From: Anagrus nilaparvatae
Lineage: Eukaryota > Arthropoda > Insecta > Hymenoptera > Mymaridae
Direction: 5' to 3'
Assembly (NCBI GenBank): GCA_022575985.1
Contig: JAKSXM010000007.1
Span: 64,572,501-64,636,500 of the forward strand
DNA length: 64,000 bases
The notes under the pieces were generated by a model. The model was not told the DNA's origin. It saw nothing but the letters and a program-made list of their open reading frames with translations, and ran no database searches. How positions within the stretch are numbered: position 1 is the stretch's first letter; the number at the start of each line of letters is the position of its first letter. The translations under genes were made by a program, and so were the position numbers. Positions 40,217 through 51,130 of the stretch are shown piece after piece.

Positions 40217-40871
40217 GTAACTTTCCAGTATTTTTTAAAATTTTCCAGTAATTTTTTAGTGTTTCGACAAATTTTACAAACCAAATTCTCTGACTTTCTA
40301 GATTTTCATTTTTTTAGGGGTCTGAAGGTACAGTTTTTAGGTGGGCAAATTTCCTGGCATTTCGATCCTACAAACCTCTTTGCGAAAAATTTCCATTCAC
40401 TCTTAAAAATGAAATTTAATAAATTAAAAAATATAAGAATTTAGCAGTGTTACTGTATGAAAAATCATTAAAAAAATTAGTAACTAGTAATAAGATATTA
40501 TCAACATTGACTATTTGTTAAAATTTAGGCATTTTTGTTATAATGGTACCAGAAAAAAAAGGTTAGTTTATACCGGTCCCAGAAATGTTAAAAACATAAA
40601 TTTTAAAAATTAAATTAAATTTACCGGGATTAATTCCCAATATCTAGCACACGCTACACTAAAATATCAAATTCTTACAACTTACAAGTATAAAATTAAC
40701 TCAAAAAAACTCCACAAATAAATCCATTGGTATAAATTGACATTTTATAAAAAATACAATAGAATTTCCATCGAATATAAAACCATTTTGCAGCTGGGTA
40801 ATTCATAGTAAAAAAATACCATAAGACATTGAAAACTAGACAGTTCAATAAAAAAAATGAGCTAATGCTAT

Positions 40872-40892
40872 AACCTAACCTAACCTAACCTA
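40872..40892 (-). repeat. Four CCTAA units (insect telomere-type repeat)
   Basis: Four consecutive CCTAA units, the complement of TTAGG found at many insect telomeres. It lies inside a TE-derived array whose units contain TATAGCCTAACCG, so local slippage of that phrase can explain it. Confidence 0.6.
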
Positions 40893-40924
40893 ATCAGTAT
40901 ATTTATCGAATTCAAAAAAAAAAA

Positions 40925-42590
40925 TAAGTCTAGCGTATGATACATATTGGGGATCAAACCCGATAAATTTTATTTAATTTTTAATATTTTGGCTTTTAAC
41001 ATTTTTAAGACCGGTATAGCCTAACCATTATTTACTTCTGATACCATTATGACAAAAATACCTATATTTTAATAAATAGTCAATGTCAATAATATCCTGT
41101 CACTAAGTAAGATTTATTTTTAAATTAAACCGGCCCGAAAAAATACAAGACAACCCGAAGCTTCGGGTCTTGTAACCGCACACCCCTACTTATAAGAAAT
41201 TGATTTTTTGGCATCGTGAGTTGTATAGTCTATAAGCCTAGCGTGTGCTATACATTAGGGATCAAACACGATAAATTTAATTTAGTTTTTAAATTTTATG
41301 CTTCTAACAATTCTGGGACCGGTATAACCTAACCGTATTTTTTTTCTAGTACCATTACAACAAAAATGCCTAAATTTTAATAAATAGCCAATAGTAATAA
41401 TATCCTGTCACTAGGTAAGAATTTTTTTAAAATTAAACCGACCCGAAACAAACAAGACCACCCGAAGCTTCGGGTCTGGTAACCGCACACCCCTACTTAT
41501 AAGAAATTGCTTTTTTAGCATCGTGAGTTGTATAGTCTATAAGTCTAGCGTGTGCTATATATTAGAGATCAAATCCAATAAATTTAATTTAGTTTTTAAA
41601 TTTTTGCTTTCAACATTTCTAGGACCGGTATGGCCTAAAGGTTTTTTTTCTCGTACCGTTATAACAAAAAAACCTAAATTTTCACAAATAGTTAATATTG
41701 ATAATATCCTATCACTAGGTAAGAATTTTTTTTTAAATTCAACCGACCCGAAAAAACCAAGACCAACCAAAGCTTTGAGTCTGGTAAACGCACACCTCTA
41801 CTTATAAGAATTTGATTTATTAGCATCGTGAGTTGTATAGTCTATAAGCCCAGCGTGTGCTACTTATATATTACTGATCAAACCCAATAAATTTAATTTA
41901 GTTTTTAAATTTTATGCTTTTAACCTTTCTAGGATCGGTATAGTCTTATCGTTTTTTTTTCTGGTACCATTATAACAAAAATACCTAAATTTTCACAAAC
42001 AGTCAATATTGATAATATCCTGTAACTAGGTAAGAATTTTTTAAAAATTAAACCGACCCGAAAAAACCAAGACCGCCCGAAGCTTCGTATCTGGTAACCG
42101 CACACCCCTACTTATAAGAAATTGATTTTTTAGCATCTTGAGTTGTATAGTCTATAAGTCTAGCGTGTGCTAAATATTAGAGATCAATCCCGATAAATTT
42201 AATTTAGTTTTTAAATTTTATGCTTTTAACAATTCTGGGACCAGTATAGCCTAACTGTATTTTTTTCTGGTACCATTATAACAAAAATGCCTAAATTTTA
42301 ACAAATAGTCAATAATGAGAATGTCCTGTCACTAGGTAAGAATTTTTTTTAAATTAAACCGACCCGAAAAAACCAAGACCGTCCGAAGCTTTGGGTCTGG
42401 TAACCGCGCACCCCTACTTATAAGAATTTGATTTTTTAGCATCGTGAGTTGTATAGTCTTTAAGTCTAGCGTGCATATTAGGGATCAAACACAATAAATT
42501 TAATATAGTTTTTATAATATATGCTTTTAACATTTCTGGAAACGGTATAGACTAACCTTTTATTTCTGGTACCTTTATAACAAAAATATC
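40925..42590. repeat. Tandem array of about 310-bp units
   Basis: At least five direct copies; the landmark CGCACACCCC(or TC)TACTTATAAGAA recurs near 41181, 41490, 41793, 42101 and 42408, giving spacings of about 305-313 bp. Each unit contains GCATCGTGAGTTGTATAGTC, GGTACCATTATAACAAAAAT, ATCCTGTCACTAGGTAAGAA and ACCCGAAGCTTCGGGT, the last a perfect short palindrome in some copies. An inverted partial copy lies at 40480-40680 and a direct one resumes at 44746-45000 beyond the Penelope-like insertion. Confidence 0.85.
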
Positions 42591-42615
42591 AATATAATAA
42601 AATCATAATAATAAA

Positions 42616-43774
42616 TAATTTGTGTTAGCAGAGCTGATAAAGGCAATGTATTGGTTGTATTAAGCAAAAAAGAGTACATAAATAGTATGAACAAAATCAT
42701 TGAAAATATCAACACTTACTTACAACTTGATTCGAACCCGGTTGTTATGATCCAAAATAAAATTTTTAACTTGTTTAACGGCTGGCGCAACATAAAATAT
42801 CTAAATCCATCAATTGAAAGAAAACATATTCTAACGGATAGGTCAAATTTGCCCATAGCATGTGGTCTTTATTAAATCCATAAAAATGGGTTTCCGTAAC
42901 GTACCATCATTTCATGTATTGACTCAACCTTTGTCTTTCATTTTAAATCTTTATAAATATATACTCACATCCGTATGGCCTCCTCCATCCTATGTTGTAA
43001 AAAACACTTATGATTTCAAATCTATACTATCCCTAAAAACTACTAAATGGTCTCTTATAAACATTGTCAATATGTTTAACAACATCCCCTTAGATATAGT
43101 AAAAATCAGCATTAAAAAACGTTGGTCTCTCATAAAACAATTCACTAATTTACCTCAGAAAGAATTTTTAAAAGTATTGGAAGTGATTCCCTATATTTTC
43201 AATTTGACAATAAATACTACCAACAAATTAACGGCCTTCCTATTGGTTTATCACTTTCCTCTATTTTGGCTGATTTAGTGATTCAAGACATTGAGGAGAA
43301 AGTTTCAATACATTCAAAACAGACATTATATCATATTCCAGATATGTTGATGATTCCATCATGATAGCTAAAAAAGACATGTTACATCCTATTTTAGATA
43401 TGTTCAACAGTTTTCATCCTAACATCCAATTTACATATGAATTAGAAAATAATGTTTTAAATTTTTTAGACATCTTACTCATAAAAAACACAGATGAATC
43501 TATAACATCAGACATTTACAAAAAGCCAACATTTTCTGAAAGATATTTGAACTATCTTTCACACCACTCCATGTCAACAAAAATAGGGATCATAAAAAAT
43601 CTTTGTCATAAAATAGTACAACTTTCGGACACTAGTTTACATCAAAATAATTTTCAACAATTAAAAAATGATTTAGTACTCAAAAATTTCTCTAAACATT
43701 TCATAAATAAAATTTTCAATAGTTTTTCTATTCAACTAGATAACAATAATAACAATACTCAAGACTCTAATTAA
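42616..43774 (+). pseudogene. Penelope-like reverse transcriptase, frameshifted
   Basis: Successive frames give RADKGNVLVVLSKKEYINSM, then SYVVKNTYDFKSILSLKTTK, NMFNNIPLDIVKISIKKRW, GLPIGLSLSSILADLVIQDI and SRYVDDSIMIAKKDMLHPIL, then NNVLNFLDILL. The order matches Penelope reverse transcriptases. The first catalytic Asp strand reads INIVNMF where LDVVSLF is usual, so that Asp is lost; YVDD is kept. At least three frame changes between 42870 and 43365 make it non-functional. Confidence 0.75.
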
Positions 43775-43959
43775 AAACCAGTTTTCGAAAACACAATAGT
43801 ACTTCAATTTACTTCCCACAATTTCTAATAACATAAAACATACTCTAAAATCCAAATGCAACATCAACACAGTTTACAGAGCTTCATTCAAACTCAATCC
43901 CATTATAAAACCAAATAAAGATTCTTTACAAAAAGAAAAGAACAAAAATCTCATCTACA

Positions 43960-44280
43960 AAATAGGTTGCAAAGATTGTGATAAAACATATAGGCCAAAC
44001 TAACCGTTTTTTAAAAACCAGAACCAAAGAACACCAAAATAACATCAAGCTTAAAGAATCATATCGCAATGTAATGACAAAACACATTTTGAAGCACAAC
44101 CATGAACATAACTTTGATTTACCAACATACAAATTCTCCGTAGAGACACAAATTTTTTCAAAAGATCCTTTGCCAAAATGGTTTACATTAACAAACAAGG
44201 TTGCAATGCATTGAATTCTAATACAGACTGTGATAAATTAGAAGATTTCTATAAAGCTATCATTCTTAAATTATAAGTAT
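43960..44280 (+). pseudogene. GIY-YIG endonuclease domain of the Penelope-like element
   Basis: Frames give IYKIGCKDCDKTY, then after a shift HIGQTNRFLKTRTKEHQNNI and KHILKHNHEHNFDLP. The YKI...IGQT..L..R..EH pattern is the GIY-YIG core, which in Penelope elements follows the reverse transcriptase and cuts target DNA. The frameshift lies just before IGQT. Confidence 0.7.
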
Positions 44281-46307
44281 CATTACATTTCTGTTTTCTA
44301 TTAGTTATGTGAGCACAGCATATACATATAATATGCCCACATGAGATGCCCAGTAAAACTTTAACTTATATACACAAGATCTCACTATTATTGTTATAGC
44401 TAGCTAATATGTTTATAACGTTTTTTGTCAAAAATCATGCATTATGAATTATTTTATTTTTTATATTTAAATATTTATCAAAATTAATTATTATAAGAAA
44501 TTTTTCATATATTATATTGACTTGTTATTTATTATTATAACTACAATTGACGCTATTATGTGATACTTTTATACATTTAGGTATTATTAATTATAAATTT
44601 TTTTTAATTTTTATGTATTTTTTGTATATTTAGAAAAAGTCCCCTGAAGAGGAACAAAATATTTGTTCGAAATATTGGGAAAAAATAAATAAAACATCTA
44701 AATTTGATCTTAATTTGGTCAATTTTTAGAACCTACAAAAATATCTAAAGTTTTATAAATAGTGAATGTCAGTATAATATCCTGTCACAAGGTAAAAATT
44801 TAGAGGGATTAATTCCAATAAATTAAATTTCGTGTATAATTTTTACTTTAAGCATTTCTGGGATCGGTATAACCTAACCTTTTTTTCTTCTGGGACCATT
44901 ATAAAAAAAATACCTAAATTTTAACAAATAGTCAATGTTGATAATATCCTATCACTAGTTGCTAATTTTTTTAATGATTTTTGATAAAGTAACACTGCTA
45001 TGTCCTTATATTTTTTAATTTATTAAAGCGCTATCTTAAATTTTCAGGAAGCGTAAAATTAAAGTTAAAAATAATTTTTAATGAAATCGGCAACTCACTT
45101 AAGTAGAAAAATTGAAAAATACTTGCTGAACTATAGTTTTTTAAAGTAAGTTAAGTATTAATATACTTACAACAATAGTTTTTCAAGATGTTTAATACGA
45201 ATTGTTTTATTTTTATGATTTAATTTCTGCATTAATTTGGGAATAGGATTTATTATTTTTTATCATTAAAAAAAAATAGCATACTAAGTATTAATGTTAA
45301 CAAAAATGCAAATTTATTTATTTAATTTACATAAAAAAATAAAATTTATCCTTTTTTTAGCAAGTCATTTTTTGACCCTTTTATTCTTATTTTTAAGAGT
45401 GAATGGAAATATTTCGCAAAAAGAATGATAGTATCGTAATGTCAGGGACTTTTTCCAACTAAAATATGTACCTTTAGAACTCTGAAGCTTTTCAGGTATA
45501 ACCGAAGACCGACCGGACCCGACGCGAAAAAAAACCAAGATCGCCCGAAGCTTCGGGTCGGATAACCGTTCACTCCTAATTTAAATATCCAACTAAAACT
45601 TATCATGGAGACATTTGTTAACTTTTATTAAAAAAAAAAATTTCTAAAAAAAATAAATTATTCCCTGACATTCCCTGATTTTTCCTCAACTAAAAAAAAT
45701 TCCCTGACATTCCCTGACTTTCCAGAATTCCAGATATGCGGCCACCCTGTATTTTTTTAAATAGCAAGCTGGAATTGTAATTTGAAAGATTACCTAAAGT
45801 ACAAAATAGCACGAAATTCATAATTTTGCATTAGAAAAATTAAACTAGTTTTTACATCTTACTTAACGGGGGTTTCGTTTTGAAATGCCTAAATTTCAAG
45901 GAAACTGGGGATTTTCAAGAAAAAATCTACTGGATGTAATGACATAATTTTTTTAAATCATTTTTCTACTTTATTAAACATTAAATTTTTATGATTATTT
46001 TTTTTTTGGCCTTGAACAAGTACTTCAAAGATGGTGCAAAAGTGACGAAGTCAAAAAAAAAAAATAAAGTTGTCTGCACGATTCCTCTGGCCAGGTTTAT
46101 CGGCAACAAAAAAAAAACACGTTATTTTGGATACTTTGAACTTGGTATTTACCTACGGAGAAAAAAAAATCTTGAATAATAAAAAAGTTAGATGTAAAAA
46201 AAGAAAATGGTCGAAAGCAGACCGCATTTTTTAACATTCTCTAATCTAAAAAAATTTTTATTAATATTCCGATCAACTTCTCCGTATATAGTTAAATGCC
46301 ATCTTAG

Positions 46308-46395
46308 ATAAATATTAAACAAAATATTAAACAAAATAAAAAAGATAAATATTAAACAAAATAAAAAAGATAAATATTAAACAAAATAAAAAAAA
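46308..46395 (+). repeat. Short tandem repeat, about 25-bp unit
   Basis: Units of GATAAATATTAAACAAAATA plus AAAAA, about three and a half copies, AT-only. Confidence 0.8.
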
Positions 46396-47220
46396 GAAAA
46401 TTCAAATCAAGCGAGTAGTTTTTTTGTAATCGTGTGTTAATTTTGTCGAAAATTCAAAAGTTGCGGAGCTCGCTTAAATAGCTTAACATTAAATTTTTAA
46501 TATTGACGATATTGACCTAAAACCTTTTTAAAATAATTTGGAATACTTTTTTGATACAATAAAACAAAAAACCCATTTTCGATTTTGTAGTGATTTTCAA
46601 AACGAAAACCCCCTTAATGCGCAGAACGTTTGCATAGTATTTTTTTGACGAGATATTAAAGGTCGGTATCTTTCAAAGACTTGAAGATAAAGTTTCCTCA
46701 TATCAATTGGATATTTTGAGAAACTTTCCATTTTTTGACTTGCTAAAATTTTAATCCTCATTTTTTTATACGTCTGAGTATAAAAAATTATCTTAAAAGT
46801 AAAAAATCTGTTATCCTCCCAAATTATTCGTCAATGTCGTTTTTTTATGATTTTATTGATAAAACTATTAAAAAAAAAAAAAAAACCTAAAAATTGATAA
46901 TTTAATGTCGCATTATTTTATAAAGTATCATTTTTATATATACGACTTTATAAATTTTAACAGATGCTGAAATATTGATTTTTTTAACATGCATATTATA
47001 AAAAAAAATAGTTTTTTTAATAAAAACGTTAATATTTATTTTTATTATATTTGCATAAGTTTTAAAATTCACATTAGAAAGTCAAACGTTTTTATTTAAT
47101 AAAAACAAGTACGTCATGTTTAGGTAATAAATAAAAACGTGTATAGTATGTAAACATCCTATTCACAAAAGCTTTATTGCTTATGCAACCCCTTGATATA
47201 ATTATAATTATATATATATA

Positions 47221-47597
47221 TATGGGTGGTTTTCACTGGAACTGAATATTTTTTTATTGTTTACGGCACAACACTAATTATATTTTTTTTTTGTATTTTT
47301 ATGTTTATCAAGGTCCAAAAACCTAAAATTTTCAGTGGTACTGCTACAAATGTAAAAATAAATTCTAAGTGTCATTCTTATGGGATTTTTTTATTTATAC
47401 GGACGGTGGCGACATTTTGAACACATGTGCTTCAGAAAAATTTTTTGTTAAAATGCCGATATATACGTGTAGTAGGTTGTGACTTTAAAAAAATATTATT
47501 TATCAACTTATTAAAAGAAAAAAATGCAAAAGAGCTTTCGTTTCGGATATAAGTGAGGGGGACACAATGTATATCGTTCCTGTGAAAACCACCCATA
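47221..47597. mobile_element. About 375-bp MITE-like unit
   Basis: The ends ATGGGTGGTTTTCACTGGAAC and, reversed, ATGGGTGGTTTTCACAGGAAC are inverted copies placed between TATATATA tracts, which may be the target. Only the outer 25-30 bp match; the interior is unrelated AT-rich sequence. Located in the central part of the giant palindrome. Confidence 0.65.
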
Positions 47598-48972
47598 TAT
47601 ATATTTTTAAAATAAAAATAATTATTTTTACAGATTATCCCTTTCATAACTGAATTTTTTTTAGCCTGCGGAAATTGTTCCTCTTTAAATGTCTAAAAAT
47701 TATTTCTAATGAGCATCTGGTTTGAAAAGATTATAAAAAAAATTTATTCTAACGATCGCAACATGAGAGCTGAAGCTAATTTGAATACCATGTCGTAAAT
47801 TCTGAACTTACATTGCTTGATAAGCAAAAAAAAATTTTATTTATTGAATTACTCGATAGGACTGAAGTTAGGCACCTCAAAGTAGATAAATTACAATAAA
47901 AAAATTTATTTTTAAATCAAAATAACAAAAGAACGACAAAATGTCCAAATGAATTATTTAAATTTCATTGTAAGTACCTAAATCTAATTCTCAATAATCT
48001 GATTACATATGACAAGATAAAACCAAATTTATGTTTTTTTTTTCATTTCTTTCAGATAAATTTATATTAAAATTGATAATTGATGTGTTGATGTGTTGGG
48101 TATTATAAAATACCCAAGAGAATACACACTTGATAATAAAGAATAATGCAAATTTTATGCATAAAATATAGAGAAAACCACAAAATTTAGTTATAATTTA
48201 ACTACCCTACATATTCTATACCTACTTTAATTTTTGAAAAGGAAAATGTTAATTTTTATTTTATATATAAAATTAAAAAAATAATAAAAAAAAAAGAATT
48301 TTTTAATTTAATTACAAACTTAATTATATATACTATTTTATGTATTAATTGATTATTAATTAAAAATAAAAAAAAAATTATTTTATGTTGAAAGCTTTTA
48401 CAGAATTTATAAAATTTTAAGCTTTTGTAAATAATTTTAAAGAGATATTTTACTGATATAATTTTATGTGAGCATAAAGATGAATTTATTACTGTATCCT
48501 TGTAAATAATTTAATGTTAAAATATCAAATTAAATTTCATACTGTGTATTACAAAGCACTTTAGTTTTTAGTAAATGTAAGATAAATGAAAGTAATTTGG
48601 AGTACTTTTTTTGCTGACTATAACTTGAAATTTTATATAGCAAATAAAAGTTTAAAGCTATATTTTTTTAAAGACAATTATATTAGGTATTTAGGTTAAT
48701 TGTATTATATTTGCAATATTGCAAACTTTTATATTCTCAATATGTGAACAAATATTTTTAGCCTAGAATAAGTTTAAAAAGTTATTTTTAATACTCAAAG
48801 ACTGCCAAATAAAAAACCAATTTTTTTTATTGATAAAATACAGATTTGCAGATATTGCAGAATCGGACGAAAATCAAATTATTAACTAAATTCAAGTGTC
48901 TAAATTATAGTTAGGGACGAGATTTTGAAAAAAATTATCGTTGTGGTTTTAACTTAAGTTCCTTTTAAGAAA

Positions 48973-50060
48973 ACTCATAGAAGTAATACTCAATGCGAGA
49001 AAAGTATAATATTCTACAGTGTAAAAAGTAATTTCCTTAAATATTAACAAAAAAATTAGAACATTTTCGAAAAAAATCGTAATTTTACTAAAGGACCCCG
49101 CACAAAAGTATAGGATTTTGCCTTTCGGTCGAATTGGCCGAATTTTGGATAAAATAAAAAAGACTCAATGGGCACAAAGCTCGAAAGTCTCAACTTTGGT
49201 TGCTACGGAGCTTGAAAGCTCCAAAGCTCCACCATGGCAAGATCGTTTCAAAACCTTTTTTCTTTTATTTTTAAAGTATACCTTTATGTTTTTGAGGTCG
49301 CTAATTCCAAATCTGATGTCAAATTGGCATTATTGACAGTTGGCAGCTGTCAACTAGCTGTAAAATTGACAACAGAATACAAAAAACTTAAAATAATGGT
49401 TTCACCATAAGTTTTCGAGGTCGCTGACTTCAAATCTGATGTAATAATGACAAAGTTGACAGTTGGCAGCTGTCATTTAGCTGTCAAATTGGAAACAGAA
49501 TACATAAAATGTTTATAAACTGCAATTCTTAGCTTCTTACTGACAGCAAGAGCAAGTACCAACTATCTGTTTTGTAATTTGAAGTCAGATTTTAACTCAG
49601 CGACCTCGAAAACATATGGTGAAATCATTATTTTTGTATTCTGTTGTCAATTTTACAGCTAGTTGACAGCTGCCAACTGTCAATAATGCCAATTTGACAT
49701 CAGATTTGGAATTAGCGACCTCAAAAACATAAAGGTATACTTTAAAAATAAAAGAAAAAAGGTTTTGAAACGATCTTGCCATGGTGGAGCTTTGGAGCTT
49801 TCAAGCTCCGTAGCAACCAAAGTTGAGACTTTCAAGCTTTGTGCCCATTGAGACTTTTTTTCAGAATGATAAAATCTACAACATATCCAAAATTCGGCCA
49901 ATTCGACCGAAAGGCAAAATCGTATACTTTTGTGCGGGGTCCTTTAGTAAAATTACGATTTTTTTCGAAAATGTTCTAATTTTTTTGTTAATATTTAAGG
50001 AAATTACTTTTTACAGTGTAGAATATTATACTTTTTTCGCATTGAGTATTACTTCTATGA
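48973..50060. mobile_element. 1.09-kb palindrome, arms about 500 bp
   Basis: CTCATAGAAGTAATACTCAATG is mirrored by CATTGAGTATTACTTCTATGAG. Inside, ACAGTGTAAAAAGTAATTTC, AAAGGACCCCGCACAAAAGT, AAGCTCGAAAGTCTCAACTT and TTGACAGTTGGCAGCTGTCA recur inverted across the centre near 49510. Arms contain their own palindromes (GACAGTTGGCAGCTGTC). A further copy of part of the right arm follows at 50075-50215. Mirrored open frames on opposite strands are artefacts of the palindrome. Confidence 0.8.
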
Positions 50061-51130
50061 GTTTGACTATGAGAAATGACTATCAGAAAGTTGAGACTTT
50101 CGAGCTGTGTGCCCATTGAGACTTTTTTTCAGCATGATAAAATCTACAACATATCCAAATTCGTCCAAAGGCAAAATCGTATACTTTTGTGCGGGGTCCT
50201 TTTGTATATATATTAATAAAAAATGTGAGTATTCTCGATTTTTTTGTGAATTCGCAAGAAAAATTGATAACTTACAATTTTTTTTTTTAAATTTACAAAA
50301 AATAGTTGTCAATTTATAATAAAGAAATAAAGAAATAAAAACAAATCTAAAATTCTCGAATTTTTCGATAATATACTAAATTTTAAACAAAGAAACCTAG
50401 CCGCATGCAAACTAAAAGTTGTTCAGTGATTTTGTCAAATCATGCTCTTTGTGCACTAATTACCGGCGAATAAATTCTTGGCATGTTTTTCCATGAATAA
50501 AAATGGCAACTAATGTATTTTTTATAAAATGATAATTAATATTAGTGAAATTTTCCAAAAATTTTAATATATGAAAACATGCTTTATATGAAAATAGAAT
50601 TTTGATAATCAATAATAATATCATAAAAAAAGTTGACATCGATGAATAATTTGGGAGGAGATTTTTTACTTTTAAGATAATTTTTTATAATCAGACGTAT
50701 AAAAAAAATGTGGATTAAAAGTTTATCATGTCAAAAAATGGAAAATTTCTCAAACTATCCAAATGATATGAAGCAACTTAATCTTCAAGTCTTTAAAAGA
50801 TGCTGGCCTTTAATATCCCGTATAGGAAAAATATTATGCAAACGTTGTGCTCATTTAGTAAGCTGTAAAAAATTGTTTAGTTTTTTTAGTACAAAATTAT
50901 GAATTTTGTGCTATTTTGTACTTTGAGTAATCTTCCAGGTAACACTGCCAGCTAGCAATTTAACCAAATACTTCTTGTTGGTATTTTTTTTTGGTATAAA
51001 TTTCTCTTTTTAAGGTTTTTATCTCTAGGTTTTTCTTCGGTATACTCAATAAATTGAATGTCAATTTTTGACCCAAAATGACAAATTTTTAAATTGTTGC
51101 TAAAATTTCAATTTTTATAAATATTTGTGT

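Larger units (their letters stand above)
42591..44734 (+). mobile_element. Penelope-like retroelement, 5'-truncated and decayed
   Basis: Inserted in the tandem array with an 11-bp target duplication, ACAAAAATATC, at 42580-42590 and 44735-44745. The plus-strand coding remnant has reverse transcriptase and GIY-YIG endonuclease parts in different frames. The 3' tail carries CCCCTGAAGAGGAACAAAAT and a GAACAAAATATTTGTTC palindrome, as often seen near Penelope 3' ends, then AATAAATAAAAC. Confidence 0.8.
39787..45749. mobile_element. About 6-kb hAT-like inverted-repeat element
   Basis: Ends CAGGGTGGCCACGG and, reversed, CAGGGTGGCCGCAT, the CAGGG-type end of hAT elements. Arms match inward with gaps (TTTCCATTCACTCTTAAAAA at 40390 against the reverse of 45390; CAGTGTTACT near 40446 against AGTAACACTG at 44990). 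The flank TATTT is shared, but an exact 8-bp duplication is not preserved. Inside are a MITE (39834-40216), an inverted unit (40480-40680), a direct tandem array and a Penelope-like element. The opposite arm of the giant palindrome lacks it, giving a natural empty site. Confidence 0.65.
39630..51130. mobile_element. Giant imperfect palindrome (about 11.5 kb) with nested insertions
   Basis: Left arm: 39630-39786 and, after an inserted element, 45750-46870. Right arm, inverted: 51130 back to about 50625. Matching stretches include TATTGAGTATACTGAAAAAA (39710) against the reverse of 51040, AAGTACAAAATAGCACGAAA (45797) against 50910, and AAATTATTCGTCAATGTCG (46823) against 50645. The middle holds a MITE-like unit at 47221, AT-rich filler and the 48973-50060 palindrome. 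Most simply an ancient foldback transposon that later served as a landing site for others; duplication by inversion is the alternative. Confidence 0.6.

Noticed and set aside
40872..40892. Interstitial telomere or subtelomeric location from CCTAA units
   Set aside because: Only four units, within a TE array whose own units contain CCTAACC; slippage explains it, so no chromosomal position is inferred.
40480..42600. CRISPR-like array
   Set aside because: Repeats are contiguous 305-313 bp units without unique spacers, in a eukaryotic TE context; a tandem array, not CRISPR.
49118..50312. Pairs of near-identical ORFs on opposite strands (e.g. PPWQDRFKTFFLLFLKY)
   Set aside because: They are mirror images produced by the 1.09-kb palindrome and have no coding signature.
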